From the NCBI GenBank assembly GCA_900549555.1, contig UROO01000019.1:1-26856 (forward strand): a stretch of 26,856 bases of DNA, in the 5' to 3' direction. The notes under the pieces were generated by a model, which saw only the letters and a program-made list of their open reading frames with translations, did not search any database and was not told where the DNA came from. The translations under genes and the position numbers were made by a program. The first letter of the stretch is position 1, and every line of letters starts with the position of its first letter. Origin of the DNA: an uncultured Collinsella sp. (GTDB lineage Bacteria > Actinomycetota > Coriobacteriia > Coriobacteriales > Coriobacteriaceae). Shown here piece by piece: positions 15,813 through 22,292 of the stretch.

Positions 15813-17231
15813 CTAACCTTCCTGCTCCTGATACTTCGAGATAAGGTCTCGGTACCAATACCAGCTCTTTTTGGGGGTGCGCTCCAGATTGTTCTCGAAG
15901 TCGATATGGACAAGTCCGTATCGTTTTTCGTAGCCGTTGATCCAGCTATACAGATCCATCGTCGACCAGAGGTAGTAGCCCTCAACGCGCGCGCCGTCGC
16001 GCTTAGCCCTCATCATGTGCTCGATGAACTGGCCCAGAAGCTCGATGCGGTCATCATCGTGGATCATCCCGTCTGCGTCTGGTTGCTCATAGGCGCCATG
16101 TCCGTTTTCCGTAATAAAGATGCGGGGCGCGTCATAGCGCTCGTGGACATCCATGATGGTTGAATACATGCAAGTTGGGAGTATTTCGCGGCCCCATTTA
16201 TTGCGGGGAACATTGCTGTCGCGGGCGCTTTCAAACAAGGGCGCAATGCATTTTCCTTCGACCTTTTTGCTCGAACCGCCCTTATTGTTCGCCGAAACGG
16301 CAAGCTCTCCACCGTGCCAGTCGGTTACATACTCTCGGCAATACACGTTGAGTCCAATAAAATCGACTTTACCGTCTCTGAATTCTTCTACGTCATTTGG
16401 GGATCGATAGAGCGTGACGCCAAGTTTTTCAAGGATTTCGTCCATTTCTGGCGGCAGTTGACCCTGAAGTGCTGGTGCCAGAATCATGCGATTTGCGAAA
16501 AAGTCTGCGTATCGAAATACGTCATCGGGGTGCTCGGTTGCCGGGTCGAGTTCGACAACGCCGCCATCGTGGACGGCACCGATGATGCCGTCGTAGCCCA
16601 TTTGACGATATGCTCGGACTGCGAGTGCGCTTGCGCGCATCAGGTTGTACTGAAACTGCATGTACGACTGAACGTCGAGCGATCGATTGGGGGGATAGTT
16701 GCCCAACATGTTTACGCAGTAGCTGTAGAAATGCGGCTCGTTAACGGTAGCCCAGATTTTGACGCGGTCTCCAAAGCGCTCAAAGCAAATCTTGGCGTAT
16801 TTGCAGAACCACTCTGCCATGTCGTTGTTCAGCCATCCGCCTTTGCAAGCAAGCGTGAATGGCAGATCGTAATGGAACAGCGTAACGTTGGGCTCTATGC
16901 CATTTTCGAGGCAGCAATCAATGACCCGATTATAAAAATCGATACCCTTTTCATTCACTTCGCCGATACCCGTGGGGATGATTCGACTCCATGAAAGAGA
17001 GAAACGATAGGTGTTTTGTCCGCCTTCTTTCATCATGCGGATATCTTCTTCATAGCGATGGTAGAAGTCGCAAGATACATCACCGTCAACATGGTTGATG
17101 TTCTTATTGCTTGTGTGGTTAAAGAAATCCCACTCGCCAAGGCCTTTGCCGTCTTCGTTCCAGGCACCCTCGCACTGATAAGACGCCGTGGCGGAACCCC
17201 AGAGAAACGGGATGTTGTTCACGTTGCCCAT
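15813..17231 (-). CDS. GH1 6-phospho-beta-glycosidase
   Basis: Retaining glycosidase of family 1 (472 residues) that cleaves the phosphorylated sugar delivered by the PTS. The acid/base is E165 in TVNEPHF and the nucleophile E375 in FITENGHGAYE; the N-terminal FLWGSATASYQCEGAW is the family signature. S429, K436 and Y438 in YSWINGYEKRYG match the phosphate-binding Ser-Lys-Tyr of phospho-specific GH1 enzymes. The Ser-Trp pair resembles LacG (6-phospho-beta-galactosidase, S428/K435/Y437) more than BglA. I start it at ATG 17231, preceded by GGAAAGGGG six bases upstream; an ATG 18 bases earlier is possible. Divergent from the RpiR gene. Confidence 0.9.
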   Translation of the reverse strand: MGNVNNIPFLWGSATASYQCEGAWNEDGKGLGEWDFFNHTSNKNINHVDGDVSCDFYHRYEEDIRMMKEGGQNTYRFSLSWSRIIPTGIGEVNEKGIDFYNRVIDCCLENGIEPNVTLFHYDLPFTLACKGGWLNNDMAEWFCKYAKICFERFGDRVKIWATVNEPHFYSYCVNMLGNYPPNRSLDVQSYMQFQYNLMRASALAVRAYRQMGYDGIIGAVHDGGVVELDPATEHPDDVFRYADFFANRMILAPALQGQLPPEMDEILEKLGVTLYRSPNDVEEFRDGKVDFIGLNVYCREYVTDWHGGELAVSANNKGGSSKKVEGKCIAPLFESARDSNVPRNKWGREILPTCMYSTIMDVHERYDAPRIFITENGHGAYEQPDADGMIHDDDRIELLGQFIEHMMRAKRDGARVEGYYLWSTMDLYSWINGYEKRYGLVHIDFENNLERTPKKSWYWYRDLISKYQEQEG

Positions 17232-17302
17232 GAATCCCCTTTCCATCATTCAACACGGTGGATACGTGTGGCGGAATTACGATTAAGATGACGTCAACTG
17301 AT

Positions 17303-17340
17303 TTGAATCATAAGAGAACGACCAAAGCTGTTTGATTCAA
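17303..17340. promoter_or_regulatory. Inverted repeat in the GH1/rpiR divergent region, candidate RpiR operator
   Basis: TTGAATCA (17303-17310) is mirrored by TGATTCAA (17333-17340) with a 22-base spacer, directly before the regulator start and about 70 bases from the GH1 start. Its position between divergent genes suits an operator for the RpiR protein; binding is inferred. Confidence 0.5.
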
Positions 17341-17343
17341 TAA

Positions 17344-18216
17344 ATGAACTATGATTTCGAGGAGAGCGGAAAGAGAGATCACGTGAATATCAATGACTTC
17401 GATGTGCTCAATCGCATTAGCTCCATCATCAACAGCGAGTTTGGGTCAAACGATGCCGCCATCGCTCGATATCTCATCGCTCACATTAGGCGTTCGAGCG
17501 AAATCAATGTTGCCGCAATAACCCGCGATGCATTCGTGACCCGTTCCGCTGTTCGTCGTTTCTGCAATCGATTGGGCTACCAGTCTCTTAGCGATTTGAA
17601 AGAATCATTTACTCAATCAGTCTTTCCAAGCGACTTAAGCCATCGAGAGGAGGAATTTGGCTACGAGGAGTACAGGGCAGAGCTCGACGTTCGCATGATC
17701 GAGATGTTCGCTGAGGTTGAAAGCGGCGTGTCCGATATCGCTATTAAGCACCTTGCCGACGAAATTGATGGCCATAAAAACGTTGAAATCTGGTGCACCA
17801 ATAATGTGAGCGCCAATCTCGTACGATTTCAGCAGGAAATGTTTTATGCGGGCAAGATAGTTCGCATAGTTGCTGGGGCTAACGTCGCGGAATTGAAAAA
17901 CATGGGAGACGCTTCGCAGTCATTGATAATTCTCGTATCGGTCTCCGGGCTATTTGCGTCACAGGCGCGTGAGTATCTTGATTGCCGTTCGGGCAGGAAG
18001 ATTCTAATTACTGCGTTTAGCAACGATGACAAATCGAGGTCTTTTGACCGTGTATATCGTCTTGGTAATGCGGGAAACGGAATTGACCGATTCGGCGTTT
18101 ATTCGAAATACGCCATGACCTATTTCTTCGACTTGCTATCATCGTGTTACTTGAGTCGCTACCCCTGCACCAAGGGGGAGCCGCTCTATGGGTCTACTTT
18201 GGTCTGGCCCGAGTAG
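17344..18216 (+). CDS. MurR/RpiR-family transcriptional regulator of the PTS/GH1 cassette
   Basis: Sugar-phosphate-responsive regulator of up to 290 residues. An N-terminal HTH_6 domain (about residues 22-95, with SNDAAIARYLIAHIRRSSEI then RSAVRRFCNRLGYQSLSDLK) is followed by a SIS domain (about 130-275). In this the SIS nucleotide-like fold starts at HKNVEIWCTNN and includes ILVSVSGLFASQAREYL. The ATG at 17344 has no good Shine-Dalgarno; a GTG at 17383, preceded by GGAAAGAGAG, may be the true start (277 residues). Divergent from the GH1-EIIBC operon, so it probably controls that operon in response to a phosphorylated sugar. Gene GC is visibly lower than the ribosomal genes downstream. Confidence 0.88.
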   Translation: MNYDFEESGKRDHVNINDFDVLNRISSIINSEFGSNDAAIARYLIAHIRRSSEINVAAITRDAFVTRSAVRRFCNRLGYQSLSDLKESFTQSVFPSDLSHREEEFGYEEYRAELDVRMIEMFAEVESGVSDIAIKHLADEIDGHKNVEIWCTNNVSANLVRFQQEMFYAGKIVRIVAGANVAELKNMGDASQSLIILVSVSGLFASQAREYLDCRSGRKILITAFSNDDKSRSFDRVYRLGNAGNGIDRFGVYSKYAMTYFFDLLSSCYLSRYPCTKGEPLYGSTLVWPE

Positions 18217-18241
18217 TTGCGGCTCTATAGTTCTCCCGTCT

Positions 18242-18308
18242 GGAGAATGAGAGTGGATAATCTCCCACTTTGGGCTTAGAGCTGCGCTAAAAGCGGGAGA
18301 TTATCCAC
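18242..18308. repeat. Right flanking repeat and 56-bp perfect-arm palindrome
   Basis: GGAGAATGAGAGTGGATAAT (18242-18261) is the right copy of the cassette-flanking direct repeat. Overlapping it, GTGGATAATCTCCC (18253-18266) is perfectly mirrored at 18295-18308 with a 28-base loop that itself can fold (GCTTAG with CTAAAAGC). No T-run follows, so it is not a normal terminator for the rpiR gene. It looks like an intergenic palindromic repeat. The rest of the 403-base gap 18217-18619 holds the tRNA promoter and, at 18492-18517, a 7-bp inverted repeat TAGATAC/GTATCTA just upstream of it. Confidence 0.7.
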
Positions 18309-18527
18309 GCTTGAACGTGCCGTGGAAGCACGATCGCGACCTATGTAATAGTGCAAGAGGGCCGTTATCGAAGGTCGATGCTGTGGACGTACTCCACCGT
18401 GCCAAAGTGTTCTCTCGGGAAATGTAACCGCTATATGCAAATTCGCCGTCCTTCATATCTAAACTCAGTAAAACCGCAGGTCAAAGGTATATAGATACGC
18501 CCGGCACCGTGTATCTAGAGGTTTTCG

Positions 18528-18557
18528 TTGACAGCCCCCAAGGTTGCATCGTATTAT
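18528..18557 (+). promoter_or_regulatory. Promoter of the tRNA-Tyr/Thr/Met cluster
   Basis: Consensus TTGACA (18528-18533) and TATTAT (18552-18557) with an 18-base spacer, about 60 bases upstream of tRNA-Tyr. The -35 region GAGGTTTTCGTTGACAGC is shared, with one base change, with the rpmG promoter at 20349-20366. Translation genes here therefore use a near-identical promoter upstream segment. Confidence 0.75.
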
Positions 18558-18619
18558 CTTTTTCGTTCGCGGGGGCGGCGGTCCAAAAGGCCAAAGAACC
18601 AGCGGATACTTGAACGATT

Positions 18620-18701
18620 GGGAGTTTGCCCGAGTGGTTAATGGGGACGGGCTGTAAACCCGTTGGCTCTGCCTACATAGGTTCGAATCCTATAGCTCCC
18701 A
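18620..18701 (+). tRNA. tRNA-Tyr (anticodon GTA)
   Basis: Class II tRNA with a long variable arm. Acceptor GGGAGTT (18620-18626) pairs with AGCTCCC (18694-18700); discriminator A. Anticodon stem ACGGG/CCCGT holds loop CTGTAAA with GTA at 18654-18656. The 3' end reads ACCC, so the terminal CCA is not fully encoded, unlike the other tRNAs here. Confidence 0.95.
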
Positions 18702-18711
18702 CCCGTCAAGT

Positions 18712-18787
18712 GCCTGTATAGCTCAGTCGGTAGAGCACTTCGTTGGTAACGAAGAGGTCACCAGTTCAAGTCTGGTTGCAGGCTCCA
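18712..18787 (+). tRNA. tRNA-Thr (anticodon GGT)
   Basis: Acceptor GCCTGTA (18712-18718) pairs with TGCAGGC (18777-18783). Anticodon stem CTTCG/CGAAG holds loop TTGGTAA with GGT at 18745-18747. CCA is encoded at 18785-18787. It lies ten bases after tRNA-Tyr and together with the tRNA-Thr(UGU) at 13795 supplies two threonine isoacceptors. Confidence 0.96.
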
Positions 18788-18790
18788 TCC

Positions 18791-18867
18791 GGCGGTGTAG
18801 CTCAGTTGGTTAGAGCACACGGTTCATACCCGTGGCGTCACTGGTTCGAATCCAGTCACCGCTACCA
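18791..18867 (+). tRNA. tRNA-Met (anticodon CAT), elongator type
   Basis: Acceptor GGCGGTG (18791-18797) pairs with CACCGCT (18857-18863). Anticodon stem CACGG/CCGTG holds loop TTCATAC with CAT at 18825-18827. CCA is encoded at 18865-18867. A paired (G-U) first position and lack of the initiator G-C run in the anticodon stem argue against initiator tRNA; a lysidine-modified tRNA-Ile cannot be fully excluded. Confidence 0.9.
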
Positions 18868-18878
18868 TAGGTAACACG

Positions 18879-18909
18879 GTGGCTTCTCAATAGTATGTTG
18901 AGAGGCCAC
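18879..18909 (+). promoter_or_regulatory. Hairpin in the tuf leader
   Basis: A 12-bp stem, GTGGCTTCTCAA (18879-18890) with TTGAGAGGCCAC (18898-18909), has one G-U pair and a 7-base loop. It lies between tRNA-Met and tuf. No T-run follows, so an RNA processing signal or leader structure at the tRNA/mRNA junction is more likely than a terminator. Confidence 0.5.
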
Positions 18910-18963
18910 TATGGTATAAAGGCAAAGTCCCGTCGGGGGACGACCTGTTATGAGGAGGGCTTT

Positions 18964-20154
18964 ATGGCCAAAGAGAAGTTTGAGCGCACTAAGCCGCATG
19001 TTAACATCGGCACCATTGGTCACGTCGACCACGGCAAGACCACGCTGACCGCCGCCATCACCAAGGTTCTCTCTGAGACCGAGGGCTGCAAGGCTGACTT
19101 CACTGCGTTCGAGAACATCGACAAGGCTCCCGAGGAGCGCGAGCGCGGCATCACGATTTCCGTCTCCCACGTCGAGTACGAGACTGCTGCCCGTCACTAC
19201 GCTCACGTTGACTGCCCGGGCCACGCTGACTACGTCAAGAACATGATCTCCGGTGCTGCTCAGATGGACGGCGCTATCCTGGTCATCGCCGCTACCGACG
19301 GCCCCATGGCTCAGACCCGCGAGCACATCCTGCTCGCCCGTCAGGTCGGCGTTCCCTACATCGTCGTCTTCCTGAACAAGTGCGACATGGTCGACGATGA
19401 CGAGCTCATCGACCTCGTCGAGATGGAGACCCGTGAGCTCCTCTCCGAGTACGATTTCCCCGGCGACGACATCCCCGTCATCCGTGGTTCCGCTCTGGGC
19501 GCTCTCGAGGGCGACGCCAAGTGGATGGACGCCATTCGCGAGCTCATGAAGGCCGTCGACGAGTACATCCCGACGCCTGCTCGTAACAACGACCTCCCGT
19601 TCCTGATGGCCGTTGAGGACGTTATGACCATCTCCGGCCGTGGTACCGTTGCTACCGGCCGTGTCGAGCGCGGTGAGCTCAAGCTCAACGAGCCCGTCGA
19701 GATCGTCGGCATCAAGGATACCCAGAACACCGTCGTTACCGGTATCGAGATGTTCCGTAAGTCCATGGACTTCTGCGAGGCTGGCGACAACGTCGGTCTG
19801 CTGCTCCGCGGCATCAAGCGCGAGGATATCGAGCGCGGCCAGGTTCTCTGCAAGCCTGGTTCGGTTACCCCGCACACCAAGTTCACCGGTGAGATCTACG
19901 TTCTTACCAAGGAGGAGGGCGGCCGTCACACCCCGTTCTTCGATGGTTATCGTCCTCAGTTCTACTTCCGTACCACCGACGTTACCGGTACGGTCAAGCT
20001 CCCCGAGGGCACCGAGATGGCTATGCCTGGTGACCACATCACCATCGAGGGCGACCTCATTCACCCGATCGCCATGGAGGAGGGCCTGCGCTTCGCTATC
20101 CGCGAGGGTGGCCACACCGTCGGTTCGGGCATCGTCTCCACGATCATTGAGTAA
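18964..20154 (+). CDS. tuf: Elongation factor Tu
   Basis: GTPase that carries aminoacyl-tRNA to the ribosome; 396 residues, the normal size. The G motifs are in order: GHVDHGKT (G1), RGITI (G2 Thr), DCPGHADY (G3), NKCD (G4) and GSAL (G5). Domains 2 and 3 follow, with the GRGTVATGRVERG start of domain 2. The start is ATG 18964 with GGAGG at 18953-18957; the frame is open further upstream but those codons lie in the tRNA leader. It follows three tRNA genes, as E. coli tufB does, and is closed by its own terminator. Codon use is strongly biased, as expected for a highly expressed gene. Confidence 0.98.
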   Translation: MAKEKFERTKPHVNIGTIGHVDHGKTTLTAAITKVLSETEGCKADFTAFENIDKAPEERERGITISVSHVEYETAARHYAHVDCPGHADYVKNMISGAAQMDGAILVIAATDGPMAQTREHILLARQVGVPYIVVFLNKCDMVDDDELIDLVEMETRELLSEYDFPGDDIPVIRGSALGALEGDAKWMDAIRELMKAVDEYIPTPARNNDLPFLMAVEDVMTISGRGTVATGRVERGELKLNEPVEIVGIKDTQNTVVTGIEMFRKSMDFCEAGDNVGLLLRGIKREDIERGQVLCKPGSVTPHTKFTGEIYVLTKEEGGRHTPFFDGYRPQFYFRTTDVTGTVKLPEGTEMAMPGDHITIEGDLIHPIAMEEGLRFAIREGGHTVGSGIVSTIIE

Positions 20155-20184
20155 ATTAGCTCTTTGATTTAGCTGACTTAGAGA

Positions 20185-20218
20185 GAACCCGGCACTTATA
20201 GGGTGCCGGGTTCTTTTC
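20185..20218 (+). terminator. Rho-independent terminator after tuf
   Basis: A perfect 11-bp stem (20185-20195 with 20203-20213) and 7-base loop, followed by TTTTC. It separates tuf from the rpmG promoter. The 140 bases after it hold only a small GCTCGC/GCGAGC hairpin (20252-20269). Confidence 0.92.
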
Positions 20219-20357
20219 TACGCGGGGCTTTTTGCCCGCCAATTACGTCCGGCTCGCCCTTAAGCGAGCGTGAGGGATCGATTAGATCTCGTTGGCTCCA
20301 TTGATGTGTTCCAAATATGAATGGACCCACCGAGAACCAATTGATTCGAGGTTTTCA

Positions 20358-20387
20358 TTGACAGCACTTACGTAGAGCTGATAAAGT
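20358..20387 (+). promoter_or_regulatory. Promoter of rpmG
   Basis: TTGACA (20358-20363), then a weak -10, TAAAGT at 20382-20387 (18-base spacer; ATAAAG with 17 is the alternative). The upstream segment is nearly identical to that of the tRNA cluster promoter. It probably drives rpmG, tRNA-Trp and in part secE-nusG. Confidence 0.65.
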
Positions 20388-20432
20388 TACAACTCGTGCC
20401 CGTACGGGGCGGATATGAAAGGTTCAGGATAC

Positions 20433-20582
20433 ATGCGTACTCTAGTTACTCTTGCGTGCACCGAGTGCAAGCGCCGCAACTATACGACCACCAAGAACAA
20501 GTCGAACATGCCTGATCGTATGGAGATCAAGAAGTATTGCCCCTGGTGCCGTCACCACACGCTGCACAAAGAGACTCGCTAG
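20433..20582 (+). CDS. rpmG: 50S ribosomal protein L33
   Basis: A 49-residue ribosomal protein beginning MRTLVTLACTECKRRNY and ending HKETR. Two CxxC pairs (CTEC and CPWC) mark the zinc-ribbon form. An in-frame ATG lies 18 bases upstream (20415), but the chosen start gives the standard family N-terminus. It sits between tuf and tRNA-Trp, in front of secE, as in Bacillus and many actinobacteria. Confidence 0.95.
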   Translation: MRTLVTLACTECKRRNYTTTKNKSNMPDRMEIKKYCPWCRHHTLHKETR

Positions 20583-20595
20583 TCTCTAGTTACAT

Positions 20596-20671
20596 ACGCC
20601 AGTAGTTCAATTGGTAGAGCATCGGTCTCCAAAACCGAGTGTTGAGGGTTCGAGTCCTTCCTGGCGTGCCA
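20596..20671 (+). tRNA. tRNA-Trp (anticodon CCA)
   Basis: Acceptor ACGCCAG (20596-20602) pairs with CTGGCGT (20661-20667). Anticodon stem TCGGT/ACCGA holds loop CTCCAAA with CCA at 20629-20631. Discriminator G is followed by an encoded CCA (20669-20671). It lies 13 bases after the rpmG stop, so it is likely cut out of the rpmG transcript. Confidence 0.96.
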
Positions 20672-20680
20672 GTCATTATT

Positions 20681-20713
20681 CCGTAAGCTCCCATTTGGGG
20701 GCTTACGGTTTAC
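20681..20713 (+). terminator. Hairpin terminator or attenuator between tRNA-Trp and secE
   Basis: A 12-bp stem (20681-20692 with 20697-20708, one G-U pair) and 4-base loop run into TTTACT. The T-run is short and no strong promoter is seen in the 34 bases before secE, so partial read-through into secE-nusG is likely. Confidence 0.6.
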
Positions 20714-20747
20714 TCATGTATAAGCGCATTGCGCGGAGGTAACCCAA

Positions 20748-21086
20748 ATGGCCAACAAGAAGAACAAGAAGAAGGCACAGCAGCAGGCGTCTGCCAACAA
20801 CGCTGCCGCCAACTCCAAGGTTGAGGCCAAGAAGGCCGTTGCCAAGAAGAACGAGAAGGCTGCGAAGTCCAAGAAGAATGAGAAGCCCGGCTTCTTCGCC
20901 CGCACCAAGAAGTATTTTGCTTCGGTGAAGTCCGAGATGAAGCGTGTCACGTGGCCCGATAAGAAGGAGCTCGTGAACTACTCGGTCGTCGTTTGCGCTT
21001 CTCTGGTCGTCGTCGGCGTCGTCATCGCTCTGCTCGATGCTGGCTTTGGCGAGGCTCTTGCTCTGTTCTCCGGATTGAGGGGCTAA
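20748..21086 (+). CDS. secE: Preprotein translocase subunit SecE
   Basis: Essential membrane subunit of the SecYEG channel; 112 residues. A long Lys/Ala/Asn-rich N-terminal extension (about 1-55) precedes the conserved amphipathic helix (KYFASVKSEMKRVTWPDKKE, about 60-79), whose VTWP motif is the SecE signature. One transmembrane helix follows (about 85-105). Shine-Dalgarno GGAGG lies eight bases before the ATG. nusG starts three bases after its stop. Confidence 0.96.
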   Translation: MANKKNKKKAQQQASANNAAANSKVEAKKAVAKKNEKAAKSKKNEKPGFFARTKKYFASVKSEMKRVTWPDKKELVNYSVVVCASLVVVGVVIALLDAGFGEALALFSGLRG

Positions 21087-21089
21087 ACC

Positions 21090-21626
21090 ATGTCTAAGCG
21101 TTGGTACGTCGTTCACACTTACTCTGGATACGAGAACCGTGTTAAGTCCGATCTCGAGCATCGCATCGAGACCATGGGCATGCAGGACCGTATCTTTGAT
21201 ATCGAGATTCCTATGGAGCGCGTCACCGAGATCAAAGAGGGTGGCAAGCGCGAGACCAAGGATTCCAAGATTTTCCCGGGTTATGTCCTGGTTCGCATGG
21301 AGATGGATGACGATGCTTGGACGTGTGTTCGCAACACGCCCGGCGTCACCGGTTTCCTGGGCGGCAATGGCAAGCCCGCTCCGCTTTCCCGCGACGAGTA
21401 CAATAAGATGACTCGTCGTCCCGGTAAGGGCGATTCGCCCAAGCGTACGTCGGTCGATATTGAGGTCGGTACGTCCGTCCGCGTCACCGATGGCCCGCTT
21501 ACCGACTTTGATGGCAAGGTCTCCGAGGTTAACACCGAGGCAGGCAAGCTCAAGGTCACGCTGATGATCTTTGGCCGCGAGACGCCGGTCGAGCTCGACT
21601 TTAACCAGGTCGCCGTCATCGCTTAA
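21090..21626 (+). CDS. nusG: Transcription termination/antitermination factor NusG
   Basis: 178 residues. The NGN domain that binds RNA polymerase begins RWYVVHTYSGYE and carries FPGYVLVRM. It is followed by a linker and the KOW domain (about 125-175, VRVTDGPLTDFDGKVSEVN), which contacts Rho or ribosomal protein S10. The compact two-domain form is normal. Its position between secE and rplK is the near-universal arrangement. The 120-base gap to rplK shows no clear terminator. Confidence 0.97.
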   Translation: MSKRWYVVHTYSGYENRVKSDLEHRIETMGMQDRIFDIEIPMERVTEIKEGGKRETKDSKIFPGYVLVRMEMDDDAWTCVRNTPGVTGFLGGNGKPAPLSRDEYNKMTRRPGKGDSPKRTSVDIEVGTSVRVTDGPLTDFDGKVSEVNTEAGKLKVTLMIFGRETPVELDFNQVAVIA

Positions 21627-21746
21627 GTTTTCGTCCGTTCGCGCGAGCGTGCTTCTTCTGTGACTGCTCATCTCAGGAGTGCTTCTAACACGTGCGTGCT
21701 TACGATATAGCAAGTACTTCACACTCGTGATTCGAAAGGAATGACC

Positions 21747-22175
21747 ATGGCTGAGAAGAAGGTTGCCAACGTCATTAAGCTCCAGATTCCTGCTGGTGCT
21801 GCTAACCCCGCTCCTCCCGTCGGCCCCGCCCTGGGCGCTGCTGGCGTGAACATCATGCAGTTCTGCCAGGCCTTTAACGCCGAGACGCAGGACAAGAAGG
21901 GCGACATCATCCCCGTTGAGATTACTGTCTACGAGGATAAGTCCTTCTCCTTCATCACCAAGACCCCGCCGGCGGCTCACCTCATCAAGAAGGAGCTGAA
22001 CCTCAAGTCTGGTTCCGCTAAGCCCCAGGCCGACAAGGTTGGTCAGCTCTCCCAGGAGCAGCTCACCAAGATCGCCGAGATCAAGATGCCGGACCTCAAT
22101 GCCAACGACATTGACGCCGCCAAGAAGATCATCGCCGGTACTGCCCGTTCCATGGGCGTCACCATCGCTGAGTAG
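21747..22175 (+). CDS. rplK: 50S ribosomal protein L11
   Basis: 142 residues, the standard length, beginning MAEKKVANVIKLQIPAG with the conserved PAPPVGPALGAAGVNIMQFC. The C-terminal domain that binds 23S rRNA helices 43/44 has IAGTARSMGV. An ATG six bases upstream (21741) touches the Shine-Dalgarno AAAGGA (21735-21740), so the second ATG is the real start. It is co-transcribed with rplA downstream. Confidence 0.97.
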   Translation: MAEKKVANVIKLQIPAGAANPAPPVGPALGAAGVNIMQFCQAFNAETQDKKGDIIPVEITVYEDKSFSFITKTPPAAHLIKKELNLKSGSAKPQADKVGQLSQEQLTKIAEIKMPDLNANDIDAAKKIIAGTARSMGVTIAE

Positions 22176-22250
22176 CGATTTCTTATGGTAACGACGGGTG
22201 CTCCGACCGGGGCGCACGTTTAATGTGTGCAATAGGGCACACGATACGAT

Positions 22251-22284
22251 GTGGGAGGGCTCACGCCCGTTTAACCACAGGAGG
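22251..22284 (+). promoter_or_regulatory. Probable L1-binding autoregulatory leader and ribosome binding site of rplA
   Basis: GTGG (22251-22254) pairs with CCAC (22275-22278) and GGGC (22257-22260) with GCCC (22265-22268), around an asymmetric internal loop (GA against GTTTAA). This GUGGGAGGGC...GCCCGUUUAACCAC shape mimics the L1 site on 23S rRNA. It directly abuts the Shine-Dalgarno AGGAGG (22279-22284). Excess L1 would clamp it and block rplA translation; L1 autoregulation is established in other bacteria, its use here is inferred. Confidence 0.7.
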
Positions 22285-22292
22285 TAATGCAC

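Noticed and set aside
14146..18310. Integrase-type attachment sites at the tRNA genes
   Set aside because: No integrase or excision gene of a mobile island is present, and the flanking repeats do not copy a tRNA 3' end; recombination between intergenic repeats is the simpler reading.
18791..18867. Initiator tRNA-fMet
   Set aside because: The first base pair is formed (G-U) instead of the unpaired C-A of initiators, and the anticodon stem lacks three consecutive G-C pairs.
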